NCBI GenBank assembly: GCA_023410575.1
Contig: JAEYPP010000015.1
Location: 62,001 to 126,000, forward strand
Direction: 5' to 3'
DNA length: 64,000 nt
DNA from: Bacillota bacterium
Lineage (GTDB): Bacteria > Bacillota > Clostridia > Lachnospirales > Lachnospiraceae
This document shows positions 1-8,985 of the stretch, piece after piece; position 1 is the first letter of the stretch, and every line of letters starts with the position of its first letter. The notes under the pieces are model-generated. The model did not search any database and was not told where the DNA came from. It saw only the letters and a program-made list of their open reading frames with translations. The translations under genes were made by a program, and so were the position numbers.

Positions 1-1
1 A

Positions 2-307
2 GAGAGAGTAGAATTTGCAGAAGAAGAAACAAGACTATATGTGACAGTTAATAACAATGGATCTGATATCTTCCATGTTTACGATATTTCAACTCTTGCT
101 TATCAAGATAGTGTTGAATATCAAGATCAGTCAAATTATTCTGCAGATTATCCAGAAATTAATTATGATTTAGAACCTGCTGGTACTACTAGTGGTATCA
201 TCTGTCTCCCAGCACTTGACCCTAATAAGCAATTAATAGTTGATATTGAAGGATATAGTGAAAACTATGATGAAGAATTTGGATATTATGAATTTGTCAT
301 CGACTAA
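2..307 (+). CDS. DUF4352-like extracellular/lipoprotein C-terminus (5' partial)
   Basis: The reading frame is open to the left edge of the window, so the true start lies outside it. The visible 101 residues are acidic and Tyr/Asn-rich, with a beta-strand pattern (ETRLYVTVNNNGSD, then FHVYDISTLAYQD, then a LPALDPNKQLIVDIEGY segment). This resembles the immunoglobulin-like DUF4352 domain of Firmicutes surface lipoproteins, in which a short beta-sandwich follows an N-terminal lipobox. No signal peptide can be seen because the 5' end is missing. It is the only plus-strand gene on this side of the CRISPR array, and a terminator follows it. The family call is tentative; a hypothetical secreted protein is the safe reading. 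Confidence 0.6.
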   Translation, partial: ERVEFAEEETRLYVTVNNNGSDIFHVYDISTLAYQDSVEYQDQSNYSADYPEINYDLEPAGTTSGIICLPALDPNKQLIVDIEGYSENYDEEFGYYEFVID

Positions 308-360
308 TTATTTAGCTATCTGACTTTGGTAACTTATAGTTACCTCTTTGGTACTCATAA

Positions 361-417
361 TAACCATTCCAAAGAGCGATAACGGTATAACTACTTTTAC
401 ACTTTTTGGAATGGTTA
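361..417. repeat. 13-bp inverted repeat with 31-nt loop
   Basis: TAACCATTCCAAA at 361-373 is matched by its exact reverse complement at 405-417. It lies between the partial gene and the terminator at 434. The loop is too long for a classic terminator. It may be a structured 3' UTR element or a small mobile-element remnant. Confidence 0.6.
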
Positions 418-433
418 ACTCTCCACACAAAAC

Positions 434-456
434 GCTCCCACAAAGGGAGCTTTTTT
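434..456 (+). terminator. Rho-independent terminator resembling a decayed CRISPR repeat
   Basis: GCTCCC (434-439) and GGGAGC (445-450) form a 6-bp GC-rich stem with a 5-nt loop, followed by six T residues. It is placed to end plus-strand transcription from the gene ending at 307. The segment 433-450 matches the CRISPR repeat hairpin at 16 of 18 positions, so it is probably a leader-distal repeat that became a terminator. Confidence 0.75.
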
Positions 457-472
457 ATTGCAAGTATTAGTA

Positions 473-504
473 ATTCAAGATGTCACTCCCATGAAGGGAG
501 CGAC
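473..504 (-). repeat. Degenerate leader-distal CRISPR repeat
   Basis: This 32-nt segment keeps the right half of the repeat (AAGGGAGCGAC) but has several changes in the left half. It is followed by a spacer-sized 34-nt gap (505-538) before the first good repeat at 539. Decay at the trailer end is typical of CRISPR arrays and supports transcription on the minus strand from the right. Confidence 0.75.
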
Positions 505-538
505 TAGATAACTACAAAGGATTAAAAGGCATTATAAA

Positions 539-3353
539 ATTTCAATCCACGCTCCCTCGAAGGGAGCGACATTGATAAAATTTGTAGTGTAATTCCATAA
601 GGAATTTCAATCCACACTCCCGCGAAGGGAGCGACACTCATATCCACTAACAATTGATTGCGCCTGGTGATTTCAATCCACGCTCCCGCGAAGGGAGCGA
701 CAAGTCTACCATAAGCTATTACCTTAACAATAAAAATTTCAATCCACGCTCCCGCGAAGGGAGCGACATATGGTTCTTGAAACAAAAAAGGGTCCTTTAA
801 TATTTCAATCCACGCTCCCGCGAAGGGAGCGACAAGATTGGGGATGCTGTTGATACAGTTAAGTATAATTTCAATCCACGCTCCCGCGAAGGGAGCGACC
901 GTATACCATTGTGGATGGTGCGGTGTTAGATACATTTCAATCCACGCTCCCGCGAAGGGAGCGACAGTTAAGAGCGCTAAGAGCACTTCCTGCCACAAAG
1001 ATTTCAATCCACGCTCCCGCGAAGGGAGCGACGTAACCAAAAAGACATATTAAACTATGTTTCACGTATTTCAATCCACGCTCCCGCGAAGGGAGCGACA
1101 TGTTACGGACATTTATATTAATTTGTACGTTTAGATTTCAATCCACGCTCCCGCGAAGGGAGCGACTGGTCACGATTAGCCAATGCTCTATATGTCCAAG
1201 CCATTTCAATCCACGCTCCCGCGAAGGGAGCGACAGTTATACAGACAGTGCGTCTCAGGCAGATTCTTTAATTTCAATCCACGCTCCCGCGAAGGGAGCG
1301 ACTATTGATGATAGGGCTGACTACAGAACGTGCGGAATTTCAATCCACGCTCCCGCGAAGGGAGCGACATAACTTAATTCCAATCGAAAAACCTAAAATC
1401 AGTATTTCAATCCACGCTCCCGCGAAGGGAGCGACCACAAGCATCACTTACAATGGACCAATCAATCACATTTCAATCCACGCTCCCGCGAAGGGAGCGA
1501 CATTATATATTTCATCAGCAAACATTATTTCTATAATTTCAATCCACGCTCCCGCGAAGGGAGCGACCATAAAGATAGCGTAAAAACGTACAAGGAGATC
1601 ATATTTCAATCCACGCTCCCGCGAAGGGAGCGACAAATTGTGTAAAAATTATGCAAGTATTCGCAAAAATTTCAATCCACGCTCCCGCGAAGGGAGCGAC
1701 AGAAACCGAAAATCGGCACAGAAAAATGGTTACAAATTTCAATCCACGCTCCCGCGAAGGGAGCGACACGATTGCTAAATTCGGTGTTGAGAGAAGAAAT
1801 CTATTTCAATCCACGCTCCCGCGAAGGGAGCGACACCAATTGAAAAATATTACAGTAATGGTATAGTTATTTCAATCCACGCTCCCGCGAAGGGAGCGAC
1901 AGATACAACATTCTTTACTAGCAAAGATAAAAGCATTTCAATCCACGCTCCCGCGAAGGGAGCGACGGTACATTTACATTTTGAAACTAATTCTCATGTA
2001 ATTTCAATCCACGCTCCCGCGAAGGGAGCGACTAGCAAGGGATTCTATTTAAAGACAAGGTAAATTATTTCAATCCACGCTCCCGCGAAGGGAGCGACCG
2101 GCGCCCAATTAAATAAATCTCTCCACTGGTTTATTTCAATCCACGCTCCCGCGAAGGGAGCGACCATTACATAAATAAGTCAGCAGGAGGGCTTGGGATT
2201 ATTTCAATCCACGCTCCCGCGAAGGGAGCGACTAGTAAATGACTGGACTATTCCATATGAAGAGAAAATTTCAATCCACGCTCCCGCGAAGGGAGCGACG
2301 TTTTGACCGATGGTTATTACTTGCTACAAGCTATTTCAATCCACGCTCCCGCGAAGGGAGCGACATTGAAGAAAGATTTCTTCTGGTGTATTGATATATT
2401 TCAATCCACGCTCCCGCGAAGGGAGCGACGTTTTGACCGATGGTTATTACTTGCTACAAGCTATTTCAATCCACGCTCCCGCGAAGGGAGCGACAAAGTA
2501 GGAATATATTCTTTTGATAGGCTGAAAAATTTCAATCCACGCTCCCGCGAAGGGAGCGACTCTGATGCAGTAGATATTCCAATGCTCGATTATATTTCAA
2601 TCCACGCTCCCGCGAAGGGAGCGACTATTCAGTACTCCACCTGGTGCAGTTACTGCAGATTTCAATCCACGCTCCCGCGAAGGGAGCGACGCTAAATATC
2701 CTGCCGATTCGATTCCCATGTCTCTATTTCAATCCACGCTCCCGCGAAGGGAGCGACACACTGAGATGTATCGAAGAACTAGCACAGACAAATTTCAATC
2801 CACGCTCCCGCGAAGGGAGCGACTGATGGGCTGTCTAAGCACGACTCGCATATTTCACAATTTCAATCCACGCTCCCGCGAAGGGAGCGACGCCTTCGCG
2901 TTGGATGTTGGCATACTACAAATAAAATTTCAATCCACGCTCCCGCGAAGGGAGCGACGCCTTCGCGTTGGATATTGGCATACTACAAACTAAATTTCAA
3001 TCCACGCTCCCGCGAAGGGAGCGACGCACCGATGATAATTGCAACAATTTCTAAAATTATTTCAATCCACGCTCCCGCGAAGGGAGCGACTATGTCAAGT
3101 ATAGTATCACGTTAAATATTTTCATTTCAATCCACGCTCCCGCGAAGGGAGCGACACTATGTCAAGTATAGTATCACGTTAAATATTTTCATTTCAATCC
3201 ACGCTCCCGCGAAGGGAGCGACTTGAATGCCAACAATAATCAATACGATTTTCTTATTTCAATCCACGCTCCCGCGAAGGGAGCGACTCCACGGTCCCCT
3301 TGACAATCTGATCATTGACTCATTTCAATCCACGCTCCCGCGAAGGGAGCGAC
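539..3353 (-). CRISPR. Type I-C CRISPR array, 43 repeats and 42 spacers
   Basis: Forty-three copies of a 32-nt repeat recur every 65-68 nt. On the plus strand a copy reads ATTTCAATCCACGCTCCC followed by GCGAAGGGAGCGAC. On the transcribed minus strand it starts GTCGCTCCC, holds a GCTCCC/GGGAGC stem and ends GTGGATTGAAAT, the form seen in type I-C systems. Spacers are 33-36 nt. The leftmost repeats carry substitutions (539-570 has CTCGAAG, 604-635 has CACACTCC), marking the old end; the newest spacer is 3288-3321. One spacer occurs twice unchanged (2300-2332 and 2430-2462). Two adjacent pairs are near-identical: 2892-2926 with 2959-2993, and 3091-3123 with 3156-3190. Apparent open reading frames here are by-products of repeat periodicity. 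Confidence 0.98.
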
Positions 3354-3513
3354 AGCAAAAATTACAAAAATTTTGTATCTCATTTCTAATTTTAATGTAC
3401 ATAATTACTATTTTCATACAATATTGCTCTGGTTCTTTCAAGATTTTTATTAATATTATTAAGAAAAGTTAGTGCGAACCTACTAATAAAAACATGATTG
3501 CTTTCCTTTCGCA
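3354..3513 (-). promoter_or_regulatory. CRISPR leader with candidate promoter
   Basis: This AT-rich 160-bp segment lies between the cas2 stop and the first (newest) repeat, where the leader is expected. On the minus strand TTGAAA (3441-3436), a 17-bp spacer and TATGAA (3418-3413) make a plausible sigma-A promoter, starting transcription near 3406 about 50 nt before the array. A 10-bp inverted repeat (TTAGTGCGAA at 3469-3478 with its complement at 3508-3517) abuts the cas2 stop. It may end the cas operon or serve as a leader recognition element. Confidence 0.65.
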
Positions 3514-3804
3514 CTAAACAATCCATACTCCATCGTGTTCATATCCCTTTTTACAACCAAAATGCTCTACTTTTGTTTCATACTTATTTCCTAGGTAATA
3601 AAAGCGTAAACTATCCTCACTTTCATTAATCAAATCCAATAATTTATGCTTTAATCTCAAAGCCTGCGATGAGTCAACATTACATTCAAAAACCGAATTT
3701 TGCACACGCTGACCAAAATTTACACATTCCTTCGCAACTTTCCTCAAACGTGTCTTTCCACCTACATCAGAAGTTGATACATCATAGGTAACTAATAGTA
3801 ACAT
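3514..3804 (-). CDS. cas2: CRISPR-associated endonuclease Cas2
   Basis: This 96-residue protein dimerises and bridges Cas1 dimers in the spacer-integration complex. It begins MLLLVTYDVST, the beta-1 strand with the conserved Asp of the ferredoxin-like Cas2 fold, followed by RLRKVAKEC and FGQRVQNSVFEC as in type I-C Cas2. An upstream in-frame start at 3822 is possible, but the start at 3804 is preceded by GAGGTGAAT and restores the usual N-terminus. It sits 8 bp after cas1 and is the last gene before the leader, the standard I-C order. Confidence 0.95.
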   Translation of the reverse strand: MLLLVTYDVSTSDVGGKTRLRKVAKECVNFGQRVQNSVFECNVDSSQALRLKHKLLDLINESEDSLRFYYLGNKYETKVEHFGCKKGYEHDGVWIV

Positions 3805-3812
3805 ATTCACCT

Positions 3813-4844
3813 CTATTTCCATAGAAAAGGAGGATATTGGTCAATATCACCCCTTATTGCCCTTGCTAATAATAAAGCTTGTATATGAGGAACTAAACCC
3901 CATGAAATCTTTTCTTTTAAATAAGGATGAGTAATTGTTTCTTTTTTATGATTCTGCCATGTTGTTATGAATTGTTTTCTTCCCTTTTCTGTCAGAATAA
4001 CTTCACCATTTTCTCTTACTTCAAAACTTTTTTCATTGACAATACGATTATTAATAAGGGTAAGTACAAATCGGTCACAGATTGAACTTCGTAACTCCTC
4101 CATTAAATCAAGTGCTAACGATTTTCTACCTGGACGATCTCGATGCATAAATCCAACATAAGAATCAAGTCCTACCCCTTCTAATGCATTAGCACAGTCT
4201 GATACAAGAAGTGTGTATGCAAAAGAAAGTAATGCATTTACCTTATCTAAAGGTGGTCTACGGGTGCGCTTAACAAATTGAAAATCCTCTTTTTGATTAA
4301 TAATTAGCTCATTGAAGACAGAAAAGTACTGGGAAGCCAATTCACCTTCTAACCCTCTCATTGTATCTAGTTCATTTATATAACGAATTTTATCACATGA
4401 ACTTTTTAGGTTCTGCGATACATTCTTTAGACGCTCTGTTTCTACACGAAGCGCGTGATCTCGAATTGTTCTTTCAATACACCACCTAGCATTAAACACC
4501 TTACCCATAATCATATTTTTTGCATACAGACAACTTCTTTCTTCACTATCTGATATTCGGTATTGTTCCTTTCGTAATAGGACGTTACCAATACTACTAC
4601 CCTTTACACTTGCAAGAAATTTACCATATGGACTATAAAATGCCAAACCAATTCCACGTTCGCAACATGCACCCATAAGCGCAGGTGATGCACCTCTATA
4701 GCTAAAGCAATGAATACTTTCAAGATTGTGTAGTGGATATCTACCAACAGTCTCCTCACCAGTTTTAATCACAATATTTTCACCATCTAGTGTTAAAAAA
4801 GTATCTTCTGATAAGATAAAAAGTGAGTTTAGTAACTTTTTCAT
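3813..4844 (-). CDS. cas1: CRISPR-associated endonuclease Cas1 (type I-C)
   Basis: At 343 residues this matches type I-C Cas1, the integrase that inserts new spacers at the leader end of the array. The metal-binding positions are recognisable: Glu in GLEGELASQYF around residue 164, His in GFMHRDRPGR, and Asp in SLALDLMEELR about 12 residues later. The N-terminal beta-rich domain (LFILSEDTFLTLDGENIVI) is intact. The gene starts 3 bp after cas4 ends and is followed by cas2, so the adaptation genes cas4-cas1-cas2 form one translational block. Nothing suggests inactivation, in keeping with the large array and near-duplicate recent spacers. Confidence 0.97.
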   Translation of the reverse strand: MKKLLNSLFILSEDTFLTLDGENIVIKTGEETVGRYPLHNLESIHCFSYRGASPALMGACCERGIGLAFYSPYGKFLASVKGSSIGNVLLRKEQYRISDSEERSCLYAKNMIMGKVFNARWCIERTIRDHALRVETERLKNVSQNLKSSCDKIRYINELDTMRGLEGELASQYFSVFNELIINQKEDFQFVKRTRRPPLDKVNALLSFAYTLLVSDCANALEGVGLDSYVGFMHRDRPGRKSLALDLMEELRSSICDRFVLTLINNRIVNEKSFEVRENGEVILTEKGRKQFITTWQNHKKETITHPYLKEKISWGLVPHIQALLLARAIRGDIDQYPPFLWK

Positions 4845-4847
4845 TTT

Positions 4848-5510
4848 CTAATCACAACCTTTCATTTCTTGTAATATATATGATTCAACACTAGCTTGGC
4901 TTTGTATACTTGGCAAGCATATATCCTTTAAAGAACAGGCCTTACATCTAGGTTTCTTTTTACAATTTGGAGTATATCCTCTAGCGAACAATTCGTGCAT
5001 TTCTGATGTCATATCTTGTACTTGGGTTCGCATGTTAATATCAAAATCAACCCTAGTACGACGTTTATTCTTACCATAGAATAAGAAACCGTATGAAATG
5101 TCGGTTAGAAACATTTCTTCAAGACACATAGCTTGCAAACATAATTGTAAATTATCTGAATTATCTTCTTTTGGTTCACCTCGTTTGTATTCAATCGGAA
5201 TGACTTTCCACATTCCATCTTGACCCTTTATATTGATTCCATCACTATCCTCATGAAATTCAACAATGTCGCACTGTCCACTAATCCCTAAAACTCGGGA
5301 TGATATTTTTAATCCTCGTACTATTAAGATACCTTTTCTCTTCTCTGTTATTGATTCATCATGGGCGCGGTCATGAAATATTTCACCTGCAGTTGTCCTA
5401 TAATTTTCACTCCATTGCTGTTCTATATGTATTAAGGCCCATTGCCTTCTACAAAAAGCAAAATGTTGTATCCCTGACAACTGCAAGTAATCCTCTTCCT
5501 TAAATTCCAT
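4848..5510 (-). CDS. cas4: CRISPR-associated exonuclease Cas4
   Basis: This RecB-like nuclease of about 220 residues trims prespacers and selects the PAM during adaptation. Features seen are the N-terminal FAFCRRQWALIH, nuclease motifs around CDIVEFHED and PIEYKRGEPK, a QLCLQAMCLEEM helix, and the C-terminal cysteines of KPRCKACSLKDIC. With the first Cys these would ligate an iron-sulfur cluster. The ATG at 5510 is preferred over the upstream TTG. It overlaps the last codons of cas7 by 11 bp, which implies translational coupling. Retention of cas4 beside cas1 is typical of subtype I-C. Confidence 0.95.
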   Translation of the reverse strand: MEFKEEDYLQLSGIQHFAFCRRQWALIHIEQQWSENYRTTAGEIFHDRAHDESITEKRKGILIVRGLKISSRVLGISGQCDIVEFHEDSDGINIKGQDGMWKVIPIEYKRGEPKEDNSDNLQLCLQAMCLEEMFLTDISYGFLFYGKNKRRTRVDFDINMRTQVQDMTSEMHELFARGYTPNCKKKPRCKACSLKDICLPSIQSQASVESYILQEMKGCD

Positions 5511-6357
5511 CAATAATCTCAACTTCTAAATCTGTGCACTCATCTAGTAAAATATTATAATCACTGATTGAACTTGGGATTCCCATGCCCTCCTTTGGCT
5601 CAACCGATATTAAATCATGCACTTTAGCTGATGAATATTGTCCAATTTTGTTATTATGTTTAAACCAATATACTTTTACAACCTCCATGCTACCATCAGG
5701 TCTTGCAGAGGATGAATCATTAATAAATAGCGTACGTAGTGCTTCCTTAATCTTTTCCGCATCTTCACAAGTAAAACCAGTTTTTTCAGCTAGTTGCACA
5801 TTGATTGAACCCTTGATCAAATAGACGCCAAAATTCACCATATGTTTCATTCCCATTGTATCAGAGCCCTTTTTATCATCTGGTTCACTGTTTACACTTT
5901 TTGTAATCTGCATACTATTAATTTCCACAGGATTTACACTTAACGCTTGATGAATGGAAACTGGTCCACGTACTCCAACTGATACTGACGATCCATCCTT
6001 TTTACCCTTAGCTGCCTTAAATGCAAATACTTGACCAAATGCCCGAACATCAAACCACGTTTCACAAGCCTTTTTTGCATAATCATCCGATGATTTATAC
6101 TCTGTTATTGTATTACTAGCTCGTTCACTTAAGCTTTTAAAACCATCGTTACAACGCTCGTTAGACTGTACAAAAATATTCTCATTCATATCTTGTAAAC
6201 GATTACGTATTTTTCGTTTGATACAAACGTCAGAAATCTCACCATTTCCATCATAAATAACACGTGGACGATTACCATTCAACGGATCACCATTAGGATT
6301 TGCTTGCTTTACCGTAATAACTGTTATAAAATCAATTTTATTTTCTAATATACCCAT
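5500..6357 (-). CDS. cas7: Cascade backbone subunit Cas7 (Csd2 family)
   Basis: This 285-residue Csd2-family Cas7 polymerises along the crRNA spacer to form the Cascade backbone. The diagnostic N-terminus (ITVKQANPNGDPLNGN) is the RNA-binding RRM-like entry of I-C Cas7. VRAFGQVFAF, VGVRGPVSIHQALSVNPV and MKHMVNFGVYLIKG also match the family. It follows cas8c after 28 bp and overlaps cas4. The length is normal and no frame break is seen. Together with Cas5c and Cas8c it would form the effector that could also use the crRNA-like RNA found upstream of cas3. Confidence 0.96.
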   Translation of the reverse strand: MGILENKIDFITVITVKQANPNGDPLNGNRPRVIYDGNGEISDVCIKRKIRNRLQDMNENIFVQSNERCNDGFKSLSERASNTITEYKSSDDYAKKACETWFDVRAFGQVFAFKAAKGKKDGSSVSVGVRGPVSIHQALSVNPVEINSMQITKSVNSEPDDKKGSDTMGMKHMVNFGVYLIKGSINVQLAEKTGFTCEDAEKIKEALRTLFINDSSSARPDGSMEVVKVYWFKHNNKIGQYSSAKVHDLISVEPKEGMGIPSSISDYNILLDECTDLEVEIIDGI

Positions 6358-6385
6358 GACTACTTTCTCCTTTTCTTCTAAATCA

Positions 6386-8242
6386 TTATTTATCTGAATT
6401 TTTCATATAGAACTCGTTCTTTTGCAAATAGTATCCAAGTAAATAGTTCTCATCCAATGGCCTATTGAGCATACTCTCATCCTCTTGCATAATTTGTTGA
6501 TAGATTTGACCTTTTAATTGCTCATATCTAATCTGAGCGCCCTTGTCTAATCGCTGTACATATGGTAATAATGCATTCTCTAAGATCATTAAAGTTCGCA
6601 TAGGATAATTGACATAGGTTGATTGCAATCGTTTTGCATTCGTTAATCTTGAAATATCGGCTACCTTATTTGCATCTTCTTCAACTTTTTCTGCAACGGC
6701 CAATAAACGACCAAATAAATAACTACGATTTACATTACTTTCATCTAGTTTCATTTGAACATTTTCCTGCCTTTCTATTTTCTTCTTTTTTATTGCTGCA
6801 CAAGTAACAGATAGCAACTCTCTATATTTTTCTTTCGAATAGCATTGTGGATTCGATGCTTTATTTACTAGTGCTTGTAAAATATCGTTTGGAAATGCAT
6901 GTCCATCAAGAATACAATAGTAGATTCGTTGAATCTGCTCTTTTAATATCTTATCATTAAGATCGATATAACCACTACGTTCTACGCCGAAAGCATATCT
7001 AACAATTTTTTGTGGACTAGGTGTTTGTATTCCTATAATTTGTTTTTTGTCTGACATAAAATAAGCAGATAGCCAGTTACACTCTTCACACCAATTCTCC
7101 AAACGCTTTAAGAAATCAGAGGCTTTTAATTCATTATAGTAGGTAACCGAAAGTCTTCCTGTCGTGGCTGCATCAAGTCCTACGATAACAATATCATCAT
7201 TATCTCGTAATCCATCTATGTTTCCATATAGTGCATTGATAAGACGCTTTTTAAATTCTGGCTCAGTTGTAGGTACATCCTCTTCATCAACAAAATCACC
7301 ACACACAGGATCTTCGATGCTTGGTATTTCTTTTCCATTCGGATTCCAACAGATATATGTTCGCTTATCCATAGAACCAATGATAATCCCTTGATTACTT
7401 GCTAACCAAGATAGAATCCTATGAGATTTTTGTGAAGCTTCATACGATATTGTACATGCCTGTTCTGCTTCACTAAATCGACCTCGATAAGTATATCCAT
7501 AATCATCATTGGCTGAAATGAGTTTTGCACTATTACTGGCTGAAACAATACCTTTTGGATGAATTACAGAAGTAACTCCTCTTATTCCTGAGATATAACA
7601 TATATCTTTCTTCCCTACTTGTTGTTCAGCATAAAACCTCGTATAAGCATTAATAAGAGAGGTGTCTTCCCACGTCTTTGTACTAATGTTATTACTTCCA
7701 ACCACAACAAAGCGTAACAGCACCTTTTCATATGGATTACCTGCAATCTTTTTATCATCTAACTTTCCGTCTACATTAAGTGATACGATATCGACTTTTA
7801 CTAGATCCTGAATTAGTTCTGACTTCATTAAGTATTGATAAATGGCTTGTACTTTCTCATGCGTATGTTGAGATGTCACCCACTGCTCAAGCTTTTTTAT
7901 GTACTCTAAATATTTAGATGTGCACGTTCTTTTAAGCTTATCCCCGTGCGCATATGATGCAAAATCACCAGCAATATAGGATAATGTGTCACTTAAAGGA
8001 TGTGGCGCTATTGTCGTACCTGACCTGCCTTCCGACTTCTCTGATACAGGTATTAATGTTTTACCCACCTCTTTTGTTAAAGTAGATGCATCTAAAAATT
8101 CACCTTTTAAGTTAATTATAACTTCCACATGTGCATTGGCTATCGTATGAGCTACCGGAGACAGTGGAATTCCTTTTTTCGCGTTGCCTATCATACCTAA
8201 ATTATAGTCATAAGTTTGGCAAAGCATATTCATTAAGCTCAC
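6386..8242 (-). CDS. cas8c: Cascade large subunit Cas8c (Csd1)
   Basis: This 618-residue protein is the signature subunit of subtype I-C. It reads the PAM, opens the target DNA and recruits Cas3. Family features include the N-terminal YDYNLGMIGNAKKGIPLSPVA, the IRGVTSVIHPKGIVSASNSA segment, and TYICWNPNGKEIPS in the central domain. The C-terminal helical region (MRTLMILENALLPYVQRL, LLGYYLQKNEFYMKN) corresponds to the Cas11c-like part, which in characterised I-C systems is also made separately from an internal start. I could not pick such a start with confidence. The stop lies 28 bp before cas7, and cas5c ends 2 bp before this gene starts. Confidence 0.96.
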   Translation of the reverse strand: MSLMNMLCQTYDYNLGMIGNAKKGIPLSPVAHTIANAHVEVIINLKGEFLDASTLTKEVGKTLIPVSEKSEGRSGTTIAPHPLSDTLSYIAGDFASYAHGDKLKRTCTSKYLEYIKKLEQWVTSQHTHEKVQAIYQYLMKSELIQDLVKVDIVSLNVDGKLDDKKIAGNPYEKVLLRFVVVGSNNISTKTWEDTSLINAYTRFYAEQQVGKKDICYISGIRGVTSVIHPKGIVSASNSAKLISANDDYGYTYRGRFSEAEQACTISYEASQKSHRILSWLASNQGIIIGSMDKRTYICWNPNGKEIPSIEDPVCGDFVDEEDVPTTEPEFKKRLINALYGNIDGLRDNDDIVIVGLDAATTGRLSVTYYNELKASDFLKRLENWCEECNWLSAYFMSDKKQIIGIQTPSPQKIVRYAFGVERSGYIDLNDKILKEQIQRIYYCILDGHAFPNDILQALVNKASNPQCYSKEKYRELLSVTCAAIKKKKIERQENVQMKLDESNVNRSYLFGRLLAVAEKVEEDANKVADISRLTNAKRLQSTYVNYPMRTLMILENALLPYVQRLDKGAQIRYEQLKGQIYQQIMQEDESMLNRPLDENYLLGYYLQKNEFYMKNSDK

Positions 8243-8244
8243 GT

Positions 8245-8970
8245 TTACTCCACCTCCATAAACTCACCGATTCCCGTGAAATTATTACATTCCTTGCCAA
8301 AAGGTTTTATATCCATCGCCTTTACAACACGATGTTCACATTGTTGTTGAGGTATATATTTTATTACTCCATTTCTCATCGTGGCGTTCCATAGATTAAT
8401 CGTCATGTTTCCTTGCGTTTCTTGTGAATATGCTTCATCTGCATATGTAATACTATGATACATATATCCAAAGGATAGTTCTTCCACGTGATCATAAAAG
8501 CCCTCACCTTCCCCATATATACAAGGCTTAACGTATCCTTGGCATTCGCGACAACCTAGATAGATATCTCTTCGCCCACCACGTTGAATCATTCTTTTGG
8601 CAATATTATGATGTTTATTTTCATCTTGATCTGCCACAAGCTCTGGCCTATTCTCGTTCCATATAAAATGTGCTTTTACTTGATAATGGCAATTTCTTAG
8701 ATAAGTATAATATGATAAATCATTTTTATCGTTGTAATATTTAATTGGTCGTATCCCTTTCGTTTCTGTTTGTATCTGATTCATTACTCGCACTTCATCC
8801 ACTACCCAGATTAAGGTAGGTTTCCAGTAAACACTATGTAAGATACCCTTAACCGCTTCATAAGTTGGGATTTGATAACTAAACTTTTCTCCTCCAATTC
8901 GCATAATTGGATCCGAGAACAATCCATAATTACCAAAAACAGAAAACTCAACGTAATTATCATGTTTCAT
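8245..8970 (-). CDS. cas5c: Cas5c (Cas5d), crRNA-processing Cascade subunit
   Basis: In subtype I-C, which lacks Cas6, Cas5c cuts the repeat hairpin and stays on the 5' handle of the crRNA. The 241-residue protein shows the family N-terminus (EFSVFGNYGLFSDPIMRIGGE) and the PTYEAVKGILHSVYWKP block, whose Tyr region belongs to the RNase site in studied homologues. It also has the C-terminal RGGRRDIYLGCRECQGYV block. The gene is second in the operon, 15 bp after cas3. Since it recognises the repeat stem and handle, it would also be expected to bind the pseudo-repeat at 11578-11604. Confidence 0.95.
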   Translation of the reverse strand: MKHDNYVEFSVFGNYGLFSDPIMRIGGEKFSYQIPTYEAVKGILHSVYWKPTLIWVVDEVRVMNQIQTETKGIRPIKYYNDKNDLSYYTYLRNCHYQVKAHFIWNENRPELVADQDENKHHNIAKRMIQRGGRRDIYLGCRECQGYVKPCIYGEGEGFYDHVEELSFGYMYHSITYADEAYSQETQGNMTINLWNATMRNGVIKYIPQQQCEHRVVKAMDIKPFGKECNNFTGIGEFMEVE

Positions 8971-8985
8971 CTTGCTTCCTCCTTT

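Noticed and set aside
539..3353. Possible spacers targeting this window itself
   Set aside because: By eye I found no long match of an array spacer to other parts of the window. Only the separate pseudo-spacer at 11605 matches, at the cas 5' region. A full search was not possible.
522..3472. Many open reading frames of 60-170 residues across the CRISPR array, with repeated ISIHAPAKGAT-type peptides
   Set aside because: They arise from the 32-nt repeat being read in all frames. They have no ribosome binding sites and follow array periodicity.
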